Shown: piece by piece, positions 28,610 through 36,505 of the stretch | How the letters are laid out: each line of letters opens with the position of its first letter | Position numbering within the stretch: the stretch's first letter is position 1 | Source: Verrucosispora sp. NA02020 | Lineage (GTDB): Bacteria > Actinomycetota > Actinomycetes > Mycobacteriales > Micromonosporaceae | NCBI RefSeq assembly: GCF_013364215.1 | Contig: NZ_CP054923.1 | Coordinates: 6,448,001 to 6,512,000 of the forward strand | Length of the DNA stretch: 64,000 nt | Reading direction: 5' to 3' | Translations under genes and position numbers: made by a program | Notes under the pieces: model-generated | The model's input: only the letters and a program-made list of their open reading frames with translations | Told to the model about the DNA's origin: nothing | The model's database searches: none

Positions 28610-29550
28610 CCGCCTTCGGCTTCGCATCCCGCCCGGTCGGCCTACCCGGCCCACTGGCACGTACGCCGGTCAACGAGCGCGGCAACGCTCACGGCCAGCA
28701 GGACAGCACGGGGAACCTGCCCCCACGCGGCGAGAGCGCCGTGACGCGGGTGGGCAGCAGACCACATCAGAACGATCCGCCACCCCGACCACCGACGCCC
28801 GGCGGGAACGCGAAACCCGCCGGAGGCCGGGTCGCCTCACCGAGTCGACCGACCATGCCGGCCCAGGCCCGCCGCAGCGGGGACGCCCCGGTCACCGAGG
28901 TGTCCACCTCGGAGACGGCGGTGCTGCCCGCAGTCTCCTCGGCCGGCACCTCCACCGGGTTCCCGAGCCGTCCCGACCCCTCCGACCCGGCCACCGAGGT
29001 CTGGGCCCTGGTCGAGCGCGCCCAGGCCGGCGAGTCCGAGGCGTTCGGGCTGATCTACGACCGGTACGTCGACACGGTCTTCCGCTTCGTCTACTTCCGG
29101 GTCGGCAACCGGCAACTCGCCGAGGACCTCACCTCGGACACGTTCCTGCGGGCGCTCAAGCGGATCGGCAGTTTCACCTGGCAGGGCCGGGATCTCGGCG
29201 CCTGGCTGGTGACGATCGCCCGCAACCTGGTCGCCGACCACTTCAAATCCGGCCGGTACCGGCTGGAGGTCACCACCGGCGACGTCCTCGACGCCGACCG
29301 CGAGGACCGCGGCCCCGAGGGCAGCCCGGAGGCGGCGGTGGTGGAGCACATCACGAACGTCGCCTTGTTGACAGCGGTCAAGCGGCTCAACCCGGAGCAG
29401 CAGGAGTGCATCGTGCTGCGGTTCCTCCAGGGGTTCTCGGTCGCCGAGACCGCCCGTGCGATGGGCAAGAACGAGGGCGCGATCAAGGCGTTGCAGTACC
29501 GCGCGGTGCGGGCGCTGGCCCGACTTCTCCCGGACGGTTTCCAGCCGTAG
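28606..29550 (+). CDS. bldN: ECF sigma factor BldN (developmental)
   Basis: 314 residues. Residues about 1-125 are a disordered Pro/Gly/Thr/Arg extension. The sigma region 2 (LVERAQAGESEAFGLIYDRY, FTWQGRDLGAWLVTIARN key residues) and region 4 (LNPEQQECIVLRFLQGFSVAETA, GAIKALQYRAVRALARLLP key residues) are very like Streptomyces sigma-BldN, which is made with an 86-residue N-terminal pro-sequence. The start at ATG 28606 is set by GGAGG (28594-28598) 7 nt upstream. It is followed by rsbN, as in Streptomyces. It drives genes for aerial growth and sporulation there; its role in this organism is inferred. Confidence 0.92.
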   Translation: MTAFGFASRPVGLPGPLARTPVNERGNAHGQQDSTGNLPPRGESAVTRVGSRPHQNDPPPRPPTPGGNAKPAGGRVASPSRPTMPAQARRSGDAPVTEVSTSETAVLPAVSSAGTSTGFPSRPDPSDPATEVWALVERAQAGESEAFGLIYDRYVDTVFRFVYFRVGNRQLAEDLTSDTFLRALKRIGSFTWQGRDLGAWLVTIARNLVADHFKSGRYRLEVTTGDVLDADREDRGPEGSPEAAVVEHITNVALLTAVKRLNPEQQECIVLRFLQGFSVAETARAMGKNEGAIKALQYRAVRALARLLPDGFQP

Positions 29551-29585
29551 CCGATCACGTTGGGTGATTTCGCCGCCGGCCGGCC

Positions 29586-29614
29586 CGTAACCCGGCCCCG
29601 GCACGGCGCGTTTC
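29586..29614 (+). promoter_or_regulatory. Candidate sigma-BldN promoter of rsbN
   Basis: -35 CGTAAC (29586-29591), 17-nt spacer, -10 CGTTTC (29609-29614). From memory, BldN-dependent promoters in Streptomyces have a GTAAC -35 and a CGTT -10, and rsbN is itself a BldN target, giving feedback by its own anti-sigma. Confidence 0.5.
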
Positions 29615-29709
29615 TCCGGGTGCGACCGATGACCGGCCGGAAACCTCCGAGGTGGACCGGCGGCGGTGCCGACGAGGGTTTCCGTCTCCGGTGTCATGCG
29701 GTGGTCGGT

Positions 29710-29747
29710 CGCTGGTGGTGAACGCGGCCGACCGGCCGCGACCAGCG
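29710..29747 (+). promoter_or_regulatory. Hairpin in the rsbN leader
   Basis: cgctggt (29710-29716) pairs with accagcg (29741-29747); inside it, after a 6-nt bulge, cgcggcc (29723-29729) pairs with ggccgcg (29734-29740) around a 4-nt loop. It ends 3 nt before the Shine-Dalgarno GGAGG (29751-29755). Confidence 0.5.
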
Positions 29748-29762
29748 AGAGGAGGTGCCGCG

Positions 29763-30620
29763 GTGGACAACGCCCTCTTCTCCCGTCGGCGCACCGAGCG
29801 CTTCGCGCAGCTTCTCGACGAAGCCAACGGTGGCCTACGTCATCACGTCCGGTCCCGCGCCGACGACCAGCTCGCGCCGCTCGTCGCGCTCGGCCGACAA
29901 CTCGGTGCCAACCCGCCGCGTACCGAGGTCGACCCGGAGTTCCGGACCGGCCTGCGGGCGATGCTGCTGGCCACCGCCGACCGGGAGGGCATCGGGGCCA
30001 CCGTCGCCGCACCGGCCGCGAAGACCACCACCGGTCGCGGATCGCTGCTACCGGCCGTCACCGCCCGGCGGGCCCGCGCCCGGGGCGCGATCCTGGTCGG
30101 CATCGCGGCCGGCGCCATCGCCGTCTCCGGCATCTCCGCCGCCAGCGAGAACGCGGTGCCCGGTGACGCGCTGTACGGCATGAAGCGCAGCACCGAGCGC
30201 GCCCAGTTGGCGCTCGCCAGCTCCGAGATCAGCCGTGGGCAGCTCTTCCTCGACTTCGCCCGGACCCGGCTGGCCGAGGCGTCCTCGCTCAACGGCAGCC
30301 GCGCCGGCTACCGCGGCGTGCTGGACGACATGGACGCGGACATCCGCCAGGGCGTACGCCAACTCACCGGTGCCGCCGTCCGGCGCGCGGACCCGACGGC
30401 ACTGAACACCGTCGACGCTTTCCTCACCGGGCAGCGGCGCACACTCGACGCGCTGGCCGAGCGGGGTTCCCGCGCCGACCGGGAGCGGACCGCCGAGTCG
30501 TTGGAGCTGCTGGACATGGTCGCGGAGCGCACCGAGGCCCTGCGCGCCGCCATCGCCTGCGGCCGGTCGGGTGGCACCGCCAGCGACGACCTCGGCCCCA
30601 CCCCCGGCGCCTGCGCCTGA
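29763..30620 (+). CDS. rsbN: Anti-sigma factor RsbN (DUF5667-type)
   Basis: 285 residues from GTG 29763 (GGAGG 7 nt upstream). An N-terminal cytoplasmic part (1-100) would bind sigma; one TM segment lies at about 114-134 (AILVGIAAGAIAVSGISAA), followed by an extracytoplasmic helical DUF5667 domain (PGDALYGMKRSTERAQLALA motif region). Single-pass anti-sigma directly downstream of bldN, the same order as bldN-rsbN of Streptomyces. It should hold BldN at the membrane until a developmental signal. Confidence 0.88.
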   Translation: MDNALFSRRRTERFAQLLDEANGGLRHHVRSRADDQLAPLVALGRQLGANPPRTEVDPEFRTGLRAMLLATADREGIGATVAAPAAKTTTGRGSLLPAVTARRARARGAILVGIAAGAIAVSGISAASENAVPGDALYGMKRSTERAQLALASSEISRGQLFLDFARTRLAEASSLNGSRAGYRGVLDDMDADIRQGVRQLTGAAVRRADPTALNTVDAFLTGQRRTLDALAERGSRADRERTAESLELLDMVAERTEALRAAIACGRSGGTASDDLGPTPGACA

Positions 30621-30724
30621 CCCGGCGGGCGTACGCCGTCCCCGCGTCCGGCGGCGGTGACCGCTGCTCCGGATACCCTCGCTGAGGACAGTGGGCTCAG
30701 GGTGGGCGACATGAGGGGGTGCAG

Positions 30725-31633
30725 GTGGCGCGCAGCCGCAAGGTGACCGTCAGCACCGACGTGCACGGGCACACCACCGGTTGGGCGCAGACCGAGCCCG
30801 CTCCCCCGGCCGCGCCGGATCCCCGCGCCGCCGCCTTCTTCGACGTGGACAACACGATGATGCAGGGCGCCTCGATCTACTGGTTCGCCCGTGGGCTCGC
30901 CGCACGCAACTACTTCACCACGGGGGACCTGGCCCGGTTCGCCTGGCAGCAGTTGCGGTTCCGGCTGCTCGCCCGCGAACACGCCGGGGACATCTCCCAG
31001 GCCAAGGAGGCCGCACTCGCCTTCGTCGAGGGCTGGCGGGTCCAGGACGTCGAACGGCTTGCCGAGGAGATCTTCGACGAGCTGATGGCGCCGAGGATCT
31101 GGGCCGGGACCCGCCGGTTGGCGCAGGGCCACCTGGACACCGGTGAACGGGTGTGGCTGGTCAGCGCCGCCCCGGTGGAGATCGGTCGGGTGATCGCCAC
31201 CCGGCTCGGGTTGACCGGCGCGATCGGTACGGTCGCCGAGATCGTCGACGGGGCGTACACCGGTCGGTTGGTCGGTGACCTGATGCACGGCCCGCTCAAG
31301 GCCGAGGCGGTCGCCCAGCTCGCCGCGGTGGAGGGCCTCGACCTGACCCGGTGCGCTGCCTACAGCGACTCCGCCAACGACCTGCCGATGTTGTCGCTGG
31401 TGGGGCGCGCGGTGGCGGTCAACCCGGACGGCACGTTGCTGCGTCAGGCCCGGCAGCGCGGCTGGGAGGTACGCGACTTCCGCACCGGCCGTCGGGCGGT
31501 CAAGATCGCTCTCCCGTCCACGGCAGCAGCGGGACTCGTCGCCGGAGCGGTCACCGCCGGAGTCGCCCTTCAACGCCGCCGCCGCGCGGCCGACGCCCCC
31601 TCCGGACGCACCCGACGCGGCACCGCACCCTAG
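30725..31633 (+). CDS. HAD-IB family phosphatase (SerB-like)
   Basis: About 302 residues. Motif I AFFDVDNTMMQG, motif II Ser in WLVSAAP, Lys in GPLKAEAV, motif IV YSDSANDLPML, all of the HAD-IB subfamily (phosphoserine phosphatase and relatives). A C-terminal hydrophobic helix (STAAAGLVAGAVTAGVAL) followed by a basic tail could attach it to the membrane. The start is GTG 30725, or GTG 30719; AGGGGG just upstream favours 30725. A HAD phosphatase follows bldN-rsbN in related genomes too. Substrate unknown. Confidence 0.85.
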   Translation: MARSRKVTVSTDVHGHTTGWAQTEPAPPAAPDPRAAAFFDVDNTMMQGASIYWFARGLAARNYFTTGDLARFAWQQLRFRLLAREHAGDISQAKEAALAFVEGWRVQDVERLAEEIFDELMAPRIWAGTRRLAQGHLDTGERVWLVSAAPVEIGRVIATRLGLTGAIGTVAEIVDGAYTGRLVGDLMHGPLKAEAVAQLAAVEGLDLTRCAAYSDSANDLPMLSLVGRAVAVNPDGTLLRQARQRGWEVRDFRTGRRAVKIALPSTAAAGLVAGAVTAGVALQRRRRAADAPSGRTRRGTAP

Positions 31634-31680
31634 ACCGGGTCGACGCCACGCACCGGGTCGACGCCGGCGGCAGGGGACGG

Positions 31681-32658
31681 CTACGGGCCGAACGGGTCCG
31701 GGCGGCGTTCGAGCAGTTGGTGCACGGTCTGCTGGATGGTCTCCCGCACCTGGTCGGCAAGGTTGAACACGACCAGCGGGTCGTCCGCCGAGTCGACCAG
31801 GTGGGCCGTCGGGATCGGCGGACAGAACTCGATCAGCCACTTGCTCGGCAGCGGCACCATGCCCAGCGGCCCGAGCCAGGGGAAGGTCGGTGTCACGGGG
31901 AAGTACGGAAGTTTGAGCAGTCGGGCGAGCGGCTTGAGGTCGGCGAGCATCGGATAGGTCTCCTCGCCACCGACGATCGCCACCGGGATGATCGGGGTGC
32001 CGGTGCGCAGTGCCGCCGACACGAACCCGCCCCGCCCGAAGCGTTGCAGCTTGTAGCGGTCCGCGTACAGCTTGCCGATGCCCTTGAAGCCCTCCGGGAA
32101 GACACCCACCAGCTCGCCGCCGCGCAGCAGTCGTTCGGCGTCCGGGTTGCAGGCCACCGTGCCACCGGTCTTGCGGGCGATCTCGGAGACCACCGGCATC
32201 CGGAAGACCAGGTCGGCGCCGAGCAGGCGAAGATACCGGTTGGCGGGGTGCTCGTGGTGCAGCGCCGTGGAGAGGATCAGCGCGTCCAGCGCCACGGTGC
32301 CGGAGTGGTTGCCGACCACCAGTCCCGCCCCGTCGGCGGGTACGTTCGCAAGCCCCGTGACCTCGGTCCGGAACCAGTCGCGATAAAGGCGGCGCAGCAG
32401 CGGATGGAAGACCGCCTCGGTCAGCTCCGGGTCGAAGCCGAACTCGTCCACCTCGTAGTCGCCGGCCAACCGCCGACGCAGGAACGCGAGTCCGCCGGCG
32501 ACCCGCCGGTCCCAGACGTCACCGGTCCGGTCCGGCACCGCCGCCTCGGCGGGACGGTGCCCGTTGCGCCGGACGGGGTCGAGCTCCGCCGGCACCGGGG
32601 ACGGGGCGTACCGGTCGTCCAGGTGCGCCTCGTCGCGCTGCTCCTCCGGCCCGGTCAC
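31681..32658 (-). CDS. Lysophospholipid/1-acylglycerol-phosphate acyltransferase
   Basis: 325 residues from GTG 32658, which overlaps the epimerase stop (GTGA). Catalytic motif HX4D is NHSGTVALD, motif III is VFPEGFKG, and IIPVAIVGGEET fits PlsC/Tafazzin-like acyltransferases. It acylates a lysophospholipid-type acceptor at the membrane. The first 90 residues are charged and variable. Coupled with the NAD-dependent epimerase upstream, this pair recurs next to the bldN block of actinomycetes, function unknown. Confidence 0.87.
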   Translation of the reverse strand: MTGPEEQRDEAHLDDRYAPSPVPAELDPVRRNGHRPAEAAVPDRTGDVWDRRVAGGLAFLRRRLAGDYEVDEFGFDPELTEAVFHPLLRRLYRDWFRTEVTGLANVPADGAGLVVGNHSGTVALDALILSTALHHEHPANRYLRLLGADLVFRMPVVSEIARKTGGTVACNPDAERLLRGGELVGVFPEGFKGIGKLYADRYKLQRFGRGGFVSAALRTGTPIIPVAIVGGEETYPMLADLKPLARLLKLPYFPVTPTFPWLGPLGMVPLPSKWLIEFCPPIPTAHLVDSADDPLVVFNLADQVRETIQQTVHQLLERRPDPFGP

Positions 32659-33737
32659 GAACGCTCCCGTACGGCGGCCCGGGCCTGGCGGATGCTGTCG
32701 AGCACCATCTGCTCGGCGACGGCCAACTGTTCCCGGGTCACCACGGCCCGGCCGTGGTGGGCGCGGATGAAGTCGTCGAAGGCGGCGGCGGTCGAGCGGG
32801 GGGTGAAGCCGTACTCCTGCTCCAGACGGGAGATGTCCACCACCCGGCCGTGCACGAAGAGGTCGACCTGATCGAGCCCGTACCGCCCGAAGCCCATCGT
32901 CCGGGCCAACGCGACGGCACCGGCGACGCCCGGTTCCAGGACCGGCACCGAGATCCGGCCGGCCCGCCGGATCGCCTGGGACAGCGCGAGCACACCGGGA
33001 CCGGCCACGTTGTAGGTGCCCGGATGGTCCTCGACGACCGACCGGTGCAGCACTTCGAGGGCGTCGTCGAAGTGCAGGAACTGCAACCGGGCGTCCCGGC
33101 CGAAGATGGTCGGCACCACCGGTTGGGAGAAGTACCGGGTCAGCGTGGTGTCGGCGGTCGAGCCGATGAAGGGGGCGAAGCGCAGCACCGTGGCGGTGAC
33201 GTCGGAGCGCCGGCGACGGAAGCCGCGCACGTACCCCTCGATGTCGAGGATGTCGCGGCCGAAACCGCCGCGCGGCACCTCGCGGGGTTCGGTCTCCTCG
33301 GTGAAGACGGCCGGGTCGCGGAACGAGGCGCCGTACGCCGCGGTGGAGGACCGGACCACGATCTTGCGCAACCGTGGAGCCCGCTGGCACGCGGCGAGCA
33401 GCTGCATGGTGCCGATGACGTTCTGTTCCTTCATCGCCGCACGCCCGCCGTGCTGCGAATCCGGGGCGCTGACCAGGGCCAGGTGCACCACGGTGTCGAC
33501 GTCGAGGTCGGCGAGCAGACCGCCGATCGACCCGGCGTCCACCCGGACCCGTTCCACCTGCGCCAACAGCTCGGCCACCTCGGGGCCGGGCTCGGCCAGG
33601 TCGACGCCGATGACCCGGGCGATCCGGGGATCACCCGCGAGGCGGGCGGCGACGTGCGCGCCGAGGTATCGACTGACCCCGGTCACGACGACAACCCCCG
33701 GAGGGCTCGATGAGCCACCGGGGGTCATGTCTCGCAC
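32655..33737 (-). CDS. NAD-dependent epimerase/dehydratase (extended SDR)
   Basis: 360 residues. The Rossmann motif VVVTGVSRYLGAHVA departs slightly from TGxxGxxG; VVHLAL and the SSTAAYG segment follow, and the usual catalytic YxxxK is not obvious (DILDIEGYVRGF instead), so it may bind nucleotide without classical SDR catalysis. The C-terminus is helical. The start could be ATG 33737 or 33728. Cotranscribed and coupled with the acyltransferase. Confidence 0.75.
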   Translation of the reverse strand: MRDMTPGGSSSPPGVVVVTGVSRYLGAHVAARLAGDPRIARVIGVDLAEPGPEVAELLAQVERVRVDAGSIGGLLADLDVDTVVHLALVSAPDSQHGGRAAMKEQNVIGTMQLLAACQRAPRLRKIVVRSSTAAYGASFRDPAVFTEETEPREVPRGGFGRDILDIEGYVRGFRRRRSDVTATVLRFAPFIGSTADTTLTRYFSQPVVPTIFGRDARLQFLHFDDALEVLHRSVVEDHPGTYNVAGPGVLALSQAIRRAGRISVPVLEPGVAGAVALARTMGFGRYGLDQVDLFVHGRVVDISRLEQEYGFTPRSTAAAFDDFIRAHHGRAVVTREQLAVAEQMVLDSIRQARAAVRERS

Positions 33738-33821
33738 CTACCCCGGCCTACGGGACCGAGCCGGGACAGCCACGGCCTGATCACCTGAGCCTCCGAGGGT
33801 CGACAGTTGGCAAGCGACGAA

Positions 33822-33841
33822 TGCCGGGCCAGGGCCCGGCA
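33822..33841 (-). terminator. Small hairpin after bS22-like gene
   Basis: tgccgggc (33822-33829) pairs with gcccggca (33834-33841), 4-nt loop, immediately past the stop of the short basic peptide gene. Confidence 0.5.
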
Positions 33842-33846
33842 CACGG

Positions 33847-33948
33847 TCACTTGCCGAGACGGCGACGCTGGACGCGGGTCTTGCGCAGCAGCTTGCGGTG
33901 CTTCTTCTTAGCCATGCGCTTGCGGCGCTTCTTGACCACCGAGCCCAT
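33847..33948 (-). CDS. bS22-like / AURKAIP1-COX24 domain peptide
   Basis: 33 residues, [19 protein letters not shown] then [14 protein letters not shown]; more than half Arg/Lys. It matches the tiny actinobacterial AURKAIP1/COX24-domain protein seen as ribosomal protein bS22 on mycobacterial ribosomes. AAAGG lies 8 nt before ATG 33948. It too sits near the BldC-like gene in Streptomyces. Too short for most gene callers, but the composition and context are convincing. Confidence 0.9.
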   Translation of the reverse strand: MGSVVKKRRKRMAKKKHRKLLRKTRVQRRRLGK

Positions 33949-34173
33949 ACGAAAGCCTTTCGATGCAACGTGCGGCGCGACCGGTAAGACACCACGAGTC
34001 CGTGGTGTCGGCGACCGCTTGCGGACAGCGGACCGGACCGGCGGAGTGGGCGGCAGAGCGCACCAGCGGTCACGATCTCCAGTCCAGCGTAGCGGGGATG
34101 CGTCAGCAGGACCAACGCGCCCCCGGTCGATGCCCGTTCACCGGGCCCGCAGCGACCGGGTCGGCCCCGTGGA

Positions 34174-34383
34174 TCAGGCGGTCTCCTGGAAGGCGCCACG
34201 GAGATATTCGTGCACCGCGTGCTCGGGCACCCGGAACGACCTGCCCACCCGCACCGCGGTCAGCTCACCGCTGTGCACGAGACGGTAGACCGTCATCTTG
34301 GAGACCCGCATGACCGTTGCCACCTCGGCGACGGTCAGGAACTTGACATCCGACAGCCGACCATCGGACTGCGACCCGGCCAT
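34174..34383 (-). CDS. BldC-like MerR-type DNA-binding protein
   Basis: 69 residues, just a winged MerR/excisionase helix-turn-helix: FLTVAEVATVMRVSKMTVYRL then HSGELTAVRVGRSFRVPEHAV. It resembles BldC and its paralogue next to bldN in Streptomyces (BdtA, from memory). Small proteins of this kind bind direct repeats cooperatively and act as developmental regulators. The 224 bases upstream contain its promoter, but no box I can name with confidence. Confidence 0.85.
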   Translation of the reverse strand: MAGSQSDGRLSDVKFLTVAEVATVMRVSKMTVYRLVHSGELTAVRVGRSFRVPEHAVHEYLRGAFQETA

Positions 34384-34607
34384 GGCTCACCGACCCATCC
34401 CATGCCCGGCGCGTGCCGCCCCACGGGTCCTCCCGCGCGGCCGGCGACGCGCGTGTTACCAGTACGGTAGCGGGACGGCTGTGACCGGCGCGATCCCTTC
34501 CTGCAACTGATCATGATTCGACCGGGGCACTGGGGCGAAAAACCCCTGGTCGGGTGGATGCGAGCGGATCCGGCAACCGATCATCCTCGGCCACCTGACG
34601 AGAACCG

Positions 34608-35792
34608 TCACTCGGCGCGCAGCGCCACCACCGGGTCGAGCCGACCGGCCCGCTGTGCGGGCAACACTCCGAAGACGATCCCGACCGCGGCCGAGACACC
34701 GAAGGCCAGCGCCAACGACCACCAGGTCACCGCCGCCGGGATCGGCGACAGGGCGGACACCAGCAGCGCCCCGCCGATTCCCAGGGCCATCCCGGTCAGC
34801 CCGCCGACCGAGGTCAACAGCACCGCCTCCAGCAGGAACTGCATGCCGATGTCGCGCGGACGGGCGCCCACCGCCTTGCGCAGCCCGATCTCCCGGGTCC
34901 GCTCGCGCACCGAGACGAGCATGATGTTGGAGACCCCGACGCCGCCGACCAGCAGCGAGATCCCGGCGATGGCGGCGAGTACGCCGGTCAGGATGCCGAG
35001 GATGTCACCGAGTACGCCGAGGATCTGCTCCTGGGTGACCGCGCTGAACTCGGTGCCCGGATGCCGGCCGTTCAACTCGGCCACGATCCGCTCGCCCAGT
35101 TCGTCGATGCGCTCCCGGTCCGGGGCCTTGACCGCGATCGCGTCGACCCGCTGGGTGCCGTACAACCGTTGGGCCGCCGTCACCGGGATGTGCACCTCGT
35201 CGTCCCGGTCCACGCCGAGGCTCTGCCCCAGCGGCGTGAAGACCCCGATCACCCGGAACCGTACGCCGGCCACGGTGACCTGCTGGCCGACCGCCTCCCG
35301 GTCGGGGAAGAGCGCCCGGGCGACCGAGTCGCCGAGCACCGCGACCCGCCGTCCGGTGTCCACGTCGGACCGGGTCAGGTAGCGGCCCCGGCCCAACTCC
35401 CGGGCGAAGACCTCCGGGGTGGTCTCCAGCACCCCCTGGACGGTGGTGAAGTCCTGCCGGGTCCCGGCCCGCACGGTGGCGCCGGAGGCGACCGTCACGG
35501 CCACCCGGCTGGGATCCCCGACCACCCGGCCGACCGCGTCCACGTCCTTGAGGGTCAGCGGCGACACCGCCGGGGCCGACCCGACGTCGAGGCGCCCCGG
35601 CACGACCAGCAGCAGGTTGGAGCCGAGCCCCTCGACCTGCTGTTCCACCGTCTGTTTGGTGCCGGTGCCGATCGCCACCAGCAGCACCACCGAGGCGACG
35701 CCGATGATCACCCCGAGCATGGTCAGCGCGCTGCGCATCCGGTTCGCGCGCAGCGCGTCCCAGGCCACCCGCCATGCCTCCGCGAGCCTCAC
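34608..35792 (-). CDS. MacB-type ABC transporter permease
   Basis: 394 residues with the MacB layout: TM1 near 20-40 (ALTMLGVIIGVASVVLLVAIG), a large extracytoplasmic MacB-PCD domain, then three TM helices in the C-terminal FtsX domain (GVLAAIAGISLLVGGVGVSNIMLVSV key residues, ending RAGRLDPVVALRAE). It couples ATP hydrolysis to substrate extrusion or signalling rather than classic import. Starts in ATGA overlap with the ATPase; third gene of an adaptor-ATPase-permease operon. Confidence 0.92.
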   Translation of the reverse strand: MRLAEAWRVAWDALRANRMRSALTMLGVIIGVASVVLLVAIGTGTKQTVEQQVEGLGSNLLLVVPGRLDVGSAPAVSPLTLKDVDAVGRVVGDPSRVAVTVASGATVRAGTRQDFTTVQGVLETTPEVFARELGRGRYLTRSDVDTGRRVAVLGDSVARALFPDREAVGQQVTVAGVRFRVIGVFTPLGQSLGVDRDDEVHIPVTAAQRLYGTQRVDAIAVKAPDRERIDELGERIVAELNGRHPGTEFSAVTQEQILGVLGDILGILTGVLAAIAGISLLVGGVGVSNIMLVSVRERTREIGLRKAVGARPRDIGMQFLLEAVLLTSVGGLTGMALGIGGALLVSALSPIPAAVTWWSLALAFGVSAAVGIVFGVLPAQRAGRLDPVVALRAE

Positions 35793-36505
35793 CGGAGTAC
35801 CCCGTCGTCCGTGCCGGCCGCGCTGTCCGCGACCATCACCCCGTCGCGCATCGTGATCCGGCGGCGGGCCCGGGCCGCCACCTCCGCGTCGTGGGTGACC
35901 ATCACCAGCGCCACGCCGGACTCGACGTTGAGCTGTTCCAGCAGTTCCAGGACGGCCGCGCCGGTGGTGCTGTCCAGGTTGCCGGTCGGCTCGTCGGCGA
36001 GCAGCACCGTCGGGTCGGTGACCAGCGCCCGCGCGATCGCCACCCGCTGCTGCTCACCGCCGGAGAGTTGGTTGGGACGGTGGTCCAACCGGTGCCCCAG
36101 ACCGACCCGCCCGAGCATCGCGGCGGCCCGCGCGCGGCGCTCGCGGGCCCCCACCCCCCGATACACCAGGGGCAACGCCACGTTCTCCACCGCCGAGGTA
36201 CGCGGCAGCAGGTGGAACGCCTGGAAGACGAAGCCGATGGTCTCGTTGCGCAGCCGGGCCAGCTCGGGTGCGGAGAGCGCACCGACCTGCCGCCCGTCGA
36301 TCGCCAGCCGACCACCGGTCGGCCGGTCCAGGCCGCCGAGCAGGTGCATCAGCGTGGACTTGCCCGAACCGGACGGCCCGATCAGCGCCACGTAGTCACC
36401 GGCCGCCACGGTCAGCGTGACGCCGCGCAGGGCGGGTACCGAGATCCCGTCGAGCTGGTACGTCCGGGAGACGTCCACCGCCTCGATCGCCGGAACCCGG
36501 CTCAC
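35789..36505 (-). CDS. MacB/LolD-type ABC transporter ATPase
   Basis: 238 residues. Walker A GPSGSGKST, Q-loop FVFQAFHLLPR, signature LSGGEQQRVAIARAL, Walker B VLLADEPTGNLDS and H-loop VTHD are all intact, and the TGNLD sequence is typical of the LolD/MacB/FtsE class. It overlaps both neighbours by 4 bases, so adaptor, ATPase and permease are coupled. Confidence 0.94.
   Translation of the reverse strand: MSRVPAIEAVDVSRTYQLDGISVPALRGVTLTVAAGDYVALIGPSGSGKSTLMHLLGGLDRPTGGRLAIDGRQVGALSAPELARLRNETIGFVFQAFHLLPRTSAVENVALPLVYRGVGARERRARAAAMLGRVGLGHRLDHRPNQLSGGEQQRVAIARALVTDPTVLLADEPTGNLDSTTGAAVLELLEQLNVESGVALVMVTHDAEVAARARRRITMRDGVMVADSAAGTDDGVLR

Noticed and set aside
28606..28990. bldN starting at ATG 28855
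   Set aside because: No Shine-Dalgarno there, whereas 28606 has GGAGG at 7 nt and an ATGA junction; BldN is known to have a long N-terminal pro-region.
32659..33390. Longer acyltransferase frame
   Set aside because: It overlaps the epimerase gene in another frame; the GTGA junction at 32655-32658 gives a coupled, family-length start.
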